From a bacterium (GTDB lineage: Bacteria > Pseudomonadota > Gammaproteobacteria > Burkholderiales > Thiobacteraceae), in assembly GCA_027438535.1 (NCBI GenBank), contig DAIAMA010000077.1, positions 1 through 6,519 on the forward strand: DNA of 6,519 bases. The letters run 5' to 3'. Below the pieces are notes generated by a model that saw nothing but the letters and a program-made list of their open reading frames with translations, did no database searches and had not been told where the DNA came from. Shown in pieces: positions 1 to 6,518 of this stretch (positions are counted from its first letter, which is position 1; the number at the start of each line of letters is the position of its first letter). The position numbers and the translations under genes are program-made.

Positions 1-1300
1 ATCCGCAAGCACGATAAACCCCATTAGGCGCTCATGCAAAATCAAGGGCGCGATCAACCACGCGCGCGGCAAGGCGTCTAGCCATGCCGGCAGACGCAAA
101 TCGCCATACACGTCCGGCTGTTTGGCATATTCTTTCAAATTCACCACCCATTGCCGCTCGGCGAGAAAGCGGCATAAGGAACACTGCCCGTCTTCGATTT
201 CGTCAATGGCTGGCAGATTCCACTGCGCAACCTGGCGAAACTCGCCGCCCTCCTCGATCCACAGCGCGGCGGCGGGGCTATCCATTAATTCGGCAACCGC
301 CTGCAGTGAGCGTTCGCGCAATTTCATGCCCGGCTCGCCCGCGGATAAAGTGTGCGTGAAACGTAGCCATTCTTCGCGATAATCGTATTTGTAGTTGAAA
401 AAATGTTTGCTCAAAAACACTTTGAGCCGGGCGCGCAGCGCGCCGGAAAATAGCACTGCAAGCAGTACCGCCGCTGCACCAAACAAGAACGCGGCCTGCA
501 ACATCCCACCCCAGCTGCCGCCGAACAACCGGATGTAATAGCCAGCCGCCGCCATAAACAGCAGGTATGCGCCGGCACCAAACAAGGTAGTCGTGTGGAA
601 CACTACCCGCCGCGACACAAAGATATCCAGCGACCACTGGGGGTTCCTCGCGGCGGACACCGCGATGAACGGCACAACCAGCGCGTTGATCATGCCACGC
701 GTGTTCCAGATATCCGTATCCACGGCGTGGAACAGCATGGCATCGGAATAGAGATAAAAGTCGTACGCGAACAAACCGCCCAACCCTAAACAGAAATACT
801 TGATCGCCCAGCGCTGCGCCTCGGGCGCATTGCGGTAAAGCTGCTCCACCAATACCAGGCCCGTCACGGCGATGATCAGGCGGCCGATGATCAACAGGCT
901 AAACGCGGCGGCTTCGGCATTCGGCACGATGCGTGCGTGTAAAACGAGAGTGAATGCCAGCACCGCGCTGATGAACATGGCACCCAGCCTGAATAAGTAT
1001 TGCAGCTGCACGCGCGAGCGGCCCGTTTCCAGGCTCGCCCGCGACTCGAGCAGCTTCCACAAGAATAGGAGCCACAGTCCGTCACGCACAATTTCCAGGA
1101 AAATCCGCAAGCGCGACATATTCATTCGTCGCGGTAGCATACGCGCTGGATGCGGCCCATAAGGCGCTCGCCCCCGCCGCCGTTGCCAACAGCGCGCCCT
1201 GAAATTTTCCGCGCCAGCTCGCGGCAAGCAAGCCGGTCAATGCGGCGAAGGCCACCGCCGCGATGCCGTAACTCACCGCGCCAATCGAAAGTGCAGACAT
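1..1300 (-). CDS. prsK: PEP-CTERM system sensor histidine kinase PrsK, N-terminal part, frameshifted, cut by window edge
   Basis: PrsK is the inner-membrane sensor kinase of exosortase (XrtA)/PEP-CTERM loci and is paired with the sigma-54-dependent regulator PrsR. The ATG at 1300 opens a frame of about 67 residues (MSALSIGAVSYG..., with the family-like SWRGKFQGALL near 28-38), then stops early. Removing one base at 1098-1103 joins it to a second open frame that reaches base 1, giving 433 residues without a stop. In the restored protein, residues 1 to about 285 form a multi-helix membrane domain. Residues 298-311 are the characteristic KHFFNYKYDYREEW linker. From about 320 a GAF-like domain begins. 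The HisKA and ATPase domains must lie beyond the left edge. The start is 5 bases after the sugar transferase stop, with AAGGGGG at 1314-1320 as a somewhat distant ribosome binding site, so the two genes form an operon. If the frameshift is real, only internal starts such as ATG at 1140 could give a shortened product. Identity is confident; intactness is not. Confidence 0.87.
1098..1103 (-). other. Single-base frameshift site in prsK
   Basis: On the coding strand this reads TTTTCC. In the upstream frame it gives ADFPGNCA followed by a stop. Dropping one base gives ADFLEIVRDGLW, which continues as a PrsK-like membrane helix with no stop to the window edge. The change is one extra base next to a homopolymer, so a sequencing or assembly error is as likely as a real mutation. 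Confidence 0.8.
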
Positions 1301-1305
1301 TGCCG

Positions 1306-2697
1306 CTATCGCGCCCCCTTGCCAAACAACACGACCTGTGCGGTTTGGAACAGGATCAATAAATCCAAGAAAAAGGTGTGGTTTTTCACATAGTAGAGAT
1401 CATATTGTAATTTTTCGATGGCATCTTCGAGCGAGGCGCCGTAGGGGTAGCGCACCTGCGCCCAGCCGGTAATGCCGGGCTTAATGCTATGCCGCGCAGC
1501 GTAATAGGGTACCTGCTCGAGCAATTGATCGACGAAGAACGGGCGCTCCGGGCGCGGCCCGACGAAACTCATATCGCCGCGGAAAACATTAAATATTTGC
1601 GGTAGTTCATCGATACGCAATTTCCGAATGATGCCACCCACCCAGGTCACCCGGGCGTCCCCCGCCTGCGCCCACTGCGGGGCGCCATCGCGCTCGGCAT
1701 TCTGCACCATACTACGGAACTTGAGGATAGTGAAAATTTTACCGCCGAGGCCAACGCGCTCTTGCCGGTAAAACAAAGGAAAGCCCGACTCCAGCACAAT
1801 GGCGAGCGCCGCCAATACGATTACCGGCGAGGCCAGAACGAGCAAAGCGAGGCTCGCCGTTAGGTCGAATAAACGCTTCACGACGTCGCGCAAAATCCCC
1901 TGCTGAAAACCCTCCGACAGCACCATCCAGCTCGCGTTAAGCGACTCGAGCTGCACCTGGCCGCGCTCGCGCTCGAAAAAACTGGAAAGCTCGATAATAT
2001 GCACGCCCTTAAGCTTACACTCCAGCAACTCGTTCACCGGCAAACCGCCGCCACGGCGTTCGCGCACCGCAACCACGATTTCGTCGACCTGGTATTTGTC
2101 GACGACCTGCGGCAACGGTAACTGCTCGGATAAAATCAAGCTATGGTCGACGAAATGATGCAGGCCCTGTAGCGGTAAAAAACCGACCATATGCATGCGG
2201 CGGCGGCTATCCGCGGCACGCAACAATTCCATGACCTTGGCGGCGCGGGTACCGGTGCCGAGCACCAGCATGCGGTGCTTAAGGATATCCAGGTCCGCCC
2301 AGCGGAATAATGTGGCGCGCATCAGCAGCACCGCGCCCAGCCCTGTTACGCAAGCAGCGCCCAGCGCGCCGCGCCCGAGATAGATGTCCGGAAAAGCGTA
2401 ATAGAACACCGCCATGCCCGCCAAGATCAGCAGAAAACTCGCGGCAACGCGGAAGAGCATACTACCCAAACCTTCGTCGAAATCGCGCCGGTATAAACCG
2501 AAGGCGCTCATCACCGCCAGGCCCATGCCCAGGAAAAGCGCCGCGTTGGCCCAGATCACCTCTGGCGGAGGAGTGCCTGGCACACCAAGGAAGCGTGAGC
2601 GCACGCCCAGCGGAATTGCTGCTAGCAATAACAGCGATTCCAACGCCAGGAGCAGCAACATGCCCTTGGACAAATAAAAATTAAAAATGCGAATCAT
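1306..2697 (-). CDS. Exopolysaccharide polyprenyl-phosphate sugar-1-phosphate transferase, PEP-CTERM/XrtA-associated type
   Basis: This integral membrane enzyme transfers a sugar phosphate from a nucleotide sugar to undecaprenyl phosphate, the first step in building an EPS repeat unit at the cytoplasmic face. From the chosen start it has 463 residues. Four hydrophobic segments lie at about 12-32, 48-68, 82-102 and 108-128. A Rossmann-like (CoA-binding-like) domain follows, with LVLGTGTRA at 144-152. The C-terminal bacterial sugar transferase domain starts at KRLFDLTASL (274-283), with a re-entrant or membrane helix at 282-302. It contains FYRQERVGLGGK (309-320), FTILKFRSM (322-330), RIDELPQIFNV with the catalytic Asp-Glu pair D363/E364, GDMSFVGPRPE (374-384) and GITGWAQV (408-415). 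A GTG at 2781 could extend the frame by 28 residues, but MIRIFNFYLSKG is the usual family N terminus and the extension runs into a sigma-54 promoter, so ATG 2697 is preferred. No clear Shine-Dalgarno precedes it. It resembles the EpsB_2 family next to prsK; the sugar is unknown. Confidence 0.93.
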   Translation of the reverse strand: MIRIFNFYLSKGMLLLLALESLLLLAAIPLGVRSRFLGVPGTPPPEVIWANAALFLGMGLAVMSAFGLYRRDFDEGLGSMLFRVAASFLLILAGMAVFYYAFPDIYLGRGALGAACVTGLGAVLLMRATLFRWADLDILKHRMLVLGTGTRAAKVMELLRAADSRRRMHMVGFLPLQGLHHFVDHSLILSEQLPLPQVVDKYQVDEIVVAVRERRGGGLPVNELLECKLKGVHIIELSSFFERERGQVQLESLNASWMVLSEGFQQGILRDVVKRLFDLTASLALLVLASPVIVLAALAIVLESGFPLFYRQERVGLGGKIFTILKFRSMVQNAERDGAPQWAQAGDARVTWVGGIIRKLRIDELPQIFNVFRGDMSFVGPRPERPFFVDQLLEQVPYYAARHSIKPGITGWAQVRYPYGASLEDAIEKLQYDLYYVKNHTFFLDLLILFQTAQVVLFGKGAR

Positions 2698-2774
2698 TAA
2701 GTGTAAGTGCGCGCCCGCAAACCAGGCTTTAGCCCCATTCGGTAATTTTTCTATGATTATGACAGAGTGCTCGA

Positions 2775-2790
2775 AGCACACTCCATGCCA
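2775..2790 (-). promoter_or_regulatory. Candidate sigma-54 (-24/-12) promoter of the EPS transferase-prsK operon
   Basis: On the minus strand the sequence is TGGCATGGAGTGTGCT. It matches the sigma-54 consensus TGGCACG-N4-TTGCW at all but two defined positions and keeps the essential GG and GC exactly 10 bases apart. Transcription would start near 2763-2765, leaving a leader of about 67 bases before the ATG at 2697. The position fits the operon, and PrsR-type regulators act with sigma-54. This is a motif call only; no start site has been mapped. Confidence 0.6.
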
Positions 2791-2810
2791 TCGCTATGCG
2801 CGCAGCATGG
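2783..2810. repeat. Imperfect inverted repeat overlapping the -24 element
   Basis: CCATGC (2783-2788) pairs with GCATGG (2805-2810). Inside, CGC (2792-2794) pairs with GCG (2800-2802), separated by small bulges. The left arm overlaps the GG of the putative -24 box. It could be a protein-binding site or chance; no regulator is recognised. Confidence 0.35.
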
Positions 2811-2815
2811 AAAAA

Positions 2816-2836
2816 CAAAGGCTCTTTGAATTCAAG
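2816..2836. repeat. Overlapping small palindromes upstream of the sigma-54 promoter
   Basis: CAAAG-GCT-CTTTG (2816-2828) overlaps the perfect 10-base palindrome TTGAATTCAA (2826-2835). They lie about 26-46 bases upstream of the -24 element. That is nearer than most enhancer sites of sigma-54 activators, so a regulatory role is only a guess. Confidence 0.25.
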
Positions 2837-2979
2837 GTGTTTGCACTCGGGGAGGGGCGGTAGGGCGAGCTTACTCGTCAAATGGGCAACGCTCATGACG
2901 ATGTTTTGGCGCTGGTCAAACCCGTTGTCGCGTCATACCGAATAGGAAACGTGAACGCCTCGCTATATTAATCAACTGC

Positions 2980-3591
2980 TTAGGTATCGCTAGCAAGTAT
3001 AGACTCGACTTGCGCCACCCGCGCCTTATCCATTGCTCGCCCGTCTACTGGGCTCAAGGGCGCACATTTACGATCGGCTGTCGAAAAAATAGCAGCGTTC
3101 ACATTGGCATCGCCGCTGCCGGTTAAAGTCAATACCGGCACCGGGCGCACGCTATTGCTGAAGCGATAGCGTTTTTCACTCGGCTTGAAAGGCAGCTTGC
3201 GGTTGAGTAAAAACATCTCGACTTCTTTAGGGCTATCCGTAAACAACATTAAGTTAATGTCCGAATACCGCGTCGCGGTACCGGCCAAAACCGAACCCGT
3301 CAGGTGCGGATCGAAAGGCGCCAGCTCGCGCATGACCCGAACCGCTTGTTCACGCAATGCGCGCAAGCGGTCGCGCTGCTCGTCGTGCTGATACAGGGCA
3401 TGGTAATCGTGCAACGCTTGTTCGATCTCGCTGTTGTTGGGTAGGTGACGAGTATCTGCCGCGCCCAACTGACGCGCGGCCTTGCGTTTGGCCAGCGCGA
3501 AATCATCGATGCCCCCCTCGGCCATCAACCGTGCCGCGAGTTGCGTAATGCGTTCGCGCATATGACCGCGTGATGGGCTATTGCGCGCCAT
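2980..3591 (-). CDS. Conserved nucleotidyltransferase-fold-like protein, catalytic residues apparently replaced
   Basis: This 203-residue soluble protein has no signal peptide or membrane segment. Residues 11-95 are charged and probably helical (ITQLAARLMAEGGIDDFALAKRK onward). Residues 98-117 resemble the nucleotidyltransferase signature: GS at 99-100, then YSDINLMLF, with D111 followed by N113 where active enzymes have a second Asp. A later strand, NVNAAIF (163-169), has Asn at the place where a third carboxylate would be expected. I recall similar proteins as conserved hypotheticals in betaproteobacteria, sometimes mislabelled as UDP-N-acetylmuramate-alanine ligase; nothing in this sequence supports a Mur ligase (no ATP-binding GTNGK-type motif, and far too short). 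The start lies 15 bases after the PBP1A stop, suggesting co-transcription. ATG 3561 (residue 11, MRERITQ) is an alternative start; neither has a clear Shine-Dalgarno. Function is unknown. Confidence 0.8.
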   Translation of the reverse strand: MARNSPSRGHMRERITQLAARLMAEGGIDDFALAKRKAARQLGAADTRHLPNNSEIEQALHDYHALYQHDEQRDRLRALREQAVRVMRELAPFDPHLTGSVLAGTATRYSDINLMLFTDSPKEVEMFLLNRKLPFKPSEKRYRFSNSVRPVPVLTLTGSGDANVNAAIFSTADRKCAPLSPVDGRAMDKARVAQVESILASDT

Positions 3592-3606
3592 GGATTAAGA
3601 CGCTGG

Positions 3607-5910
3607 CTAGAAAATCTGGTCTTTCACATCGTCCGAGCCACTGCTTCCGTCACTCCAACTCGAACGCTCCGCGGGCACATTCTCTTGGTAGAAAAACTCC
3701 GGCTTGCCGTCACTCGCGCGATTTCCCGCATCATCGATATTCACGACTACGACGCCATCGGGAATCACCGGCGCGATTTCGGGTACGCCCTTCAGCACCC
3801 GCCCCATATAAGTCATCCACATCGGTAACGCGGCCTGGGCGCCGGTTTCGTTGCCGCCAAGCGTGCGCGGTTGATCGAAACCGATCCATGCCACCGCGAC
3901 CACGTTCGGGTTGAACCCGCAAAACCAAGCATCAACCTGTTCATTGGTCGTGCCGGTTTTCCCCGCCAAGTCGTTACGCCCCAGCTGCATGGCGCGCGCC
4001 GCCGTTCCGTAACGCACTACGTCCTTCATCATCGAGGTCATGATGAAGGCGTTGCGTGCATCGATCGCGCGTTCCGCCGACTCGCCCGCCCGCACTGGAT
4101 TGGCTTGCGCCAGCACCTTGCCGCGCGCATCCAGAATACGTTCAATATAGTAGGGATTCACGCGGTAACCCCCGTTGGCGAATATGCTATACGCGCTGGC
4201 CATCTGAAATGGCGTGACCGAGCCCGCGCCCAAAGCCATGGTGAGATAGGGCGGAAGCTGTTCGACATGAAAACCAAAGCGGGTAATATAGTCTTGCGCG
4301 TAGCGTATACCGATAGTCTGCAAAATACGGATGGCCACCAAATTTTTGGATTTGGCCAGTGCGACACGCATACGAATCGGGCCGGCATACTTGCCATCGT
4401 AGTCCTTCGGCTCCCAGAGCTTGCCGCCGGTCTGCGCCGGGTCGAGCACCAGCGGCGCATCATTGATTATTGTTGCCGGGGTAAAGCCTTTTTCCAGCGC
4501 GGCGGAATAGATAAACGGCTTGAAGCTTGAGCCAGGCTGGCGCCATGCCTGAATCACATGGTTGAATTTATTGCGGCTGAAGTCGAAGCCGCCGACCAGG
4601 GCGCGAATCGCGCCGTCCACAGGATTCATCGACACAAATGCAGCTTCGACTTGCGGTATTTGCGCTACTTGCCAGCCCCCCTTGGCACCCTGGGTGACCC
4701 GAATCACCGCACCCGGCCTGAATTTCGATTTTCCGGTTTTGTCGGCAAGCGCCCTTTGCACCATGGCGAGCCCCTCGCCATTGATATCAAGCAAGCCCTC
4801 ACTTTTCGCGAAAACCTTGATTGCTTTTGGGGTAGCGGAAAGCACAACGGCCGGAACGAGACCATTCACCGTATCGTACTCTTGCAGTAAGTCTTCCAGC
4901 GTGTCATCTTTTTGCTCCGCTTTACCGGGCAACTCAAGCTCGGCTTCCGGCCCGCGCCAGCCATGGCGCCGATCGTAATCCAGCACGCCTTGGCGCACCG
5001 CTTGGTCCGCTGCTTCCTGATCCAGCTTGCGAACGGTGGTAATGATTTTGAAACCGCTGGTATACGTTGCATCGCCGTAGCGCTCAGTCATCAATTGCCG
5101 TGCCATTTCCGCCACATAGTCGGCCGACACATCCGCGATCGTGGCATCGTGGCGGACGTGCAGCTTTTCTTTGAGCGCGGCTTGATACTCCTTAGGTGAA
5201 ATAAACTTTAGGTCCAGCATTCGGCCCAGCACATAGTGCTGCCGCTTTATCGCCTGGGCCGGGTTCGCTACTGGATTATTGCGCGACGGCGCCTTGGGTA
5301 ACCCGGCCAGAACGGCCATTTCGGCCACAGAAAGCTTGTTCAGGGGTTTGCCAAAATAAGTTTGGGCGGCCGCGACGAAGCCATAAGCGCGCTGCCCCAG
5401 GTAAATTTGGTTGATATAGAGCTCGAGAATTTGGGTCTTGCTCAAGTTATGTTCGATTTTGAACGACATAAGCACTTCATTGAACTTGCGGGTAAGCGTT
5501 TTTTCTGGGGAAAGAAAAAAGTTGCGCGCCACTTGCATGGTAATCGTGCTGGCACCCTCGCGCGCGCCGCCCTTAGTCACGTTGGCCAGCGCCGCGCGCA
5601 CGACCCCCATGTAATCGACGCCGCCATGCTCGAAAAACCGGTCGTCTTCGGCGGCCAGAATGGCTTGTATGAGCTTTTTCGGCACCGCCGCATATTTCAC
5701 AACCGAGCGCCGCTCTTCGCCAAATTCACCGAGCAGCGCACCATCGGCCGTATAAATGCGTAACGGCAGTTTGGGCTGATAATCCGTCAACACATCTAGG
5801 GAGGGCAGGGTGGGGTAAGTGAGCACTGCGGCGAGTATGCCGACCAGGGAAAATAAAGCACCCACAAAAGCAAATAGCTTAATTGGCAATAGCCACGAAC
5901 GACGCGTCAT
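3607..5910 (-). CDS. mrcA: Penicillin-binding protein 1A (bifunctional peptidoglycan glycosyltransferase/DD-transpeptidase)
   Basis: This class A PBP polymerises lipid II into glycan strands and cross-links the peptides on the outer side of the inner membrane. Its 767 residues are normal for the family. A short cytoplasmic tail (MTRRSW) leads into one membrane anchor at about 8-31. The glycosyltransferase domain shows EDDRFFEHGGVD (88-99, catalytic E88), GASTITMQVARN (119-130), RKFNE (141-145, second Glu E145), ILELYINQIYLG (161-172) and RAYGFVAAAQTYF (174-186). A beta-rich linker (OB-like, about 320-420) follows, as in PBP1A proteins. The transpeptidase domain has all three active-site motifs: SSFK (S461 nucleophile, K464), SKN (521-523) and KTGTT (651-655). 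The C-terminal tail (about 745-767) is Ser/Asp-rich and probably disordered. All catalytic residues are present, so the enzyme should be active. It is divergent from pilM, a common arrangement, and probably co-transcribed with the small gene downstream. Also known as ponA. Confidence 0.97.
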   Translation of the reverse strand: MTRRSWLLPIKLFAFVGALFSLVGILAAVLTYPTLPSLDVLTDYQPKLPLRIYTADGALLGEFGEERRSVVKYAAVPKKLIQAILAAEDDRFFEHGGVDYMGVVRAALANVTKGGAREGASTITMQVARNFFLSPEKTLTRKFNEVLMSFKIEHNLSKTQILELYINQIYLGQRAYGFVAAAQTYFGKPLNKLSVAEMAVLAGLPKAPSRNNPVANPAQAIKRQHYVLGRMLDLKFISPKEYQAALKEKLHVRHDATIADVSADYVAEMARQLMTERYGDATYTSGFKIITTVRKLDQEAADQAVRQGVLDYDRRHGWRGPEAELELPGKAEQKDDTLEDLLQEYDTVNGLVPAVVLSATPKAIKVFAKSEGLLDINGEGLAMVQRALADKTGKSKFRPGAVIRVTQGAKGGWQVAQIPQVEAAFVSMNPVDGAIRALVGGFDFSRNKFNHVIQAWRQPGSSFKPFIYSAALEKGFTPATIINDAPLVLDPAQTGGKLWEPKDYDGKYAGPIRMRVALAKSKNLVAIRILQTIGIRYAQDYITRFGFHVEQLPPYLTMALGAGSVTPFQMASAYSIFANGGYRVNPYYIERILDARGKVLAQANPVRAGESAERAIDARNAFIMTSMMKDVVRYGTAARAMQLGRNDLAGKTGTTNEQVDAWFCGFNPNVVAVAWIGFDQPRTLGGNETGAQAALPMWMTYMGRVLKGVPEIAPVIPDGVVVVNIDDAGNRASDGKPEFFYQENVPAERSSWSDGSSGSDDVKDQIF

Positions 5911-6046
5911 GAGAACTTTATAAGCAAATTGTAGTAAACCGCCAGTTTAAACCCGCAGACCGGTTCAGTGCCACCCATGCCAGTAGCTTGGATGGATCAA
6001 AACTACGCGATCGGCATTAAATTTTCTTTATCTTCAAGTCGCCGCT

Positions 6047-6084
6047 ATCAAGCTGCTACCATTATGGCCGCTATACATAGGCCG
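6047..6084 (+). repeat. Left arm of a 38-base perfect inverted repeat
   Basis: These 38 bases are the exact reverse complement of 6482-6519. The match ends at 6085/6481 on the inner side and at the window edge on the outer side, so its full length is unknown. This arm sits naturally in the pilM upstream region and is probably the genuine copy. Confidence 0.95.
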
Positions 6085-6103
6085 AGGGATCCGAAAAAAA
6101 CGC

Positions 6104-6132
6104 TTTACACCCTATATGGTTGTTGCTAGGAT
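6104..6132 (+). promoter_or_regulatory. Candidate sigma-70 promoter of pilM
   Basis: TTTACA (6104-6109, five of six matches to TTGACA) is followed after exactly 17 bases by TAGGAT (6127-6132, four of six matches to TATAAT). Transcription would start near 6139, about 50 bases before the pilM start. The spacing is ideal but the -10 is weak. Confidence 0.45.
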
Positions 6133-6175
6133 TTAACGTAAATTATATCAAGTATGGCTAACCCGCCCAAATAGA

Positions 6176-6182
6176 AAGGGAT
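6176..6182 (+). promoter_or_regulatory. pilM: Ribosome binding site supporting the TTG start of pilM
   Basis: A purine-rich AAAGGGA lies about 6 bases before TTG 6189. It supports that unusual start codon, and no ATG occurs in frame nearby that would preserve the conserved N terminus. Confidence 0.65.
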
Positions 6183-6188
6183 TTTCAC

Positions 6189-6518
6189 TTGCTAGCCAAC
6201 CTGTTCCAAACCAAATCCCCGCCGCTTATCGGGGTGGATATCAGCTCATCCGCCGTGAAAATGGTGGAAATAGAGCAGGCAGGCAAAAACCTGCTGCGGG
6301 TCGAACGCTATGCGATCGAAAGCCTGCCCAAGGACGCGGTGACTGATGGCAACATCATGAATCTGGAGGCTGTGGCGGAAACTATCCGGCGGGCATGGAA
6401 GCGCATGGGCACGCGCGCCAAGCACGTCGCCATGGCGCTTCCGGCCGCCGCCGTGATTACTAAAAAAATTATTGTCCCCACCGGCCTATGTATAGCGGCC
6501 ATAATGGTAGCAGCTTGA
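6189..6518 (+). CDS. pilM: Type IV pilus assembly protein PilM, N-terminal fragment with a false C-terminal tail
   Basis: PilM is a cytoplasmic, actin-fold (FtsA-like) protein. It binds the cytoplasmic tail of PilN and links the inner-membrane PilNOP complex to the pilus motors. It starts at TTG 6189. The N terminus MLANLFQTKSPPLIGVD is typical, including the short PilN-independent lead and the first nucleotide-binding strand GVDISSSAVKMVEI (15-28). The DGNIMNLEAVAETIRRAW region (53-70) and VAMALPAAAVITKKIIVP (80-97) also follow the family. After L100 the sequence becomes CIAAIMVAA and a stop. That tail is encoded by the inverted copy of upstream DNA, so the real gene, usually about 350 residues and followed by pilN, pilO, pilP and pilQ, is interrupted here, most likely by a chimeric join. 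The last trustworthy codon is at about 6486-6488. Identity is confident; the end is not. Confidence 0.93.
   Translation: MLANLFQTKSPPLIGVDISSSAVKMVEIEQAGKNLLRVERYAIESLPKDAVTDGNIMNLEAVAETIRRAWKRMGTRAKHVAMALPAAAVITKKIIVPTGLCIAAIMVAA

Larger units (their letters stand above)
2698..2979. other. Intergenic region with sigma-54 promoter and nested inverted repeats
   Basis: This stretch has no convincing gene on either strand. It holds the sigma-54 candidate (2775-2790) and several short inverted repeats upstream of or overlapping it. I see no convincing Rho-independent terminator for the nucleotidyltransferase-like gene that ends at 2980; no stem followed by a T-run was found. Confidence 0.6.
5911..6188. 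other. Divergent intergenic region between PBP1A and pilM
   Basis: No gene is seen on either strand. It should carry promoters for both flanking genes. On the PBP1A side there are AT-rich -10-like hexamers (TACAAT at 5928-5933 on the minus strand, TATAAA just after it) but no good -35, and no clear Shine-Dalgarno before the ATG at 5910. The pilM side has a better promoter candidate (6104-6132). It also holds the left copy of the 38-base inverted repeat. Confidence 0.6.

Noticed and set aside
278..637. 119-codon minus-strand open frame
   Set aside because: It is a different frame of the same strand as prsK; the PrsK frame through this region is open to the window edge and carries the KHFFNYKYDYREEW signature.
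1098..1103. Programmed ribosomal frameshift in prsK
   Set aside because: There is no strong slippery site, no stop codon directly at the shift, and no clear stimulatory structure was seen; a sequence error or simple mutation is more economical.
2310..2684. 124- and 87-codon plus-strand open frames
   Set aside because: Antisense to the membrane part of the sugar transferase, Arg/Pro-rich composition, no motifs.
2698..2781. Longer transferase start at GTG 2781 adding 28 residues
   Set aside because: The extra residues do not resemble the family N terminus, while MIRIFNFYLSKG at 2697 does, and the GTG falls within the sigma-54 promoter candidate.
2900..2979. Rho-independent terminator after the nucleotidyltransferase-like gene
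   Set aside because: I found only weak stems (for example CGTCA...TGACG with a 15-base loop) and no following T-run.
3871..4530. 219-codon open frame on the plus strand
   Set aside because: It lies wholly antisense to the PBP1A transpeptidase domain, is rich in Arg and His as expected of a shadow of GC-rich code, and has no recognisable domain.
4558..5763. Several plus-strand open frames of about 95-138 codons
   Set aside because: All are antisense to the intact PBP1A gene, whose catalytic motifs are all in place; none shows family features.
6489..6518. Natural short PilM ending in CIAAIMVAA
   Set aside because: These codons come from the inverted copy of upstream DNA, and the family is about 350 residues long, so the stop is an artefact of the junction.
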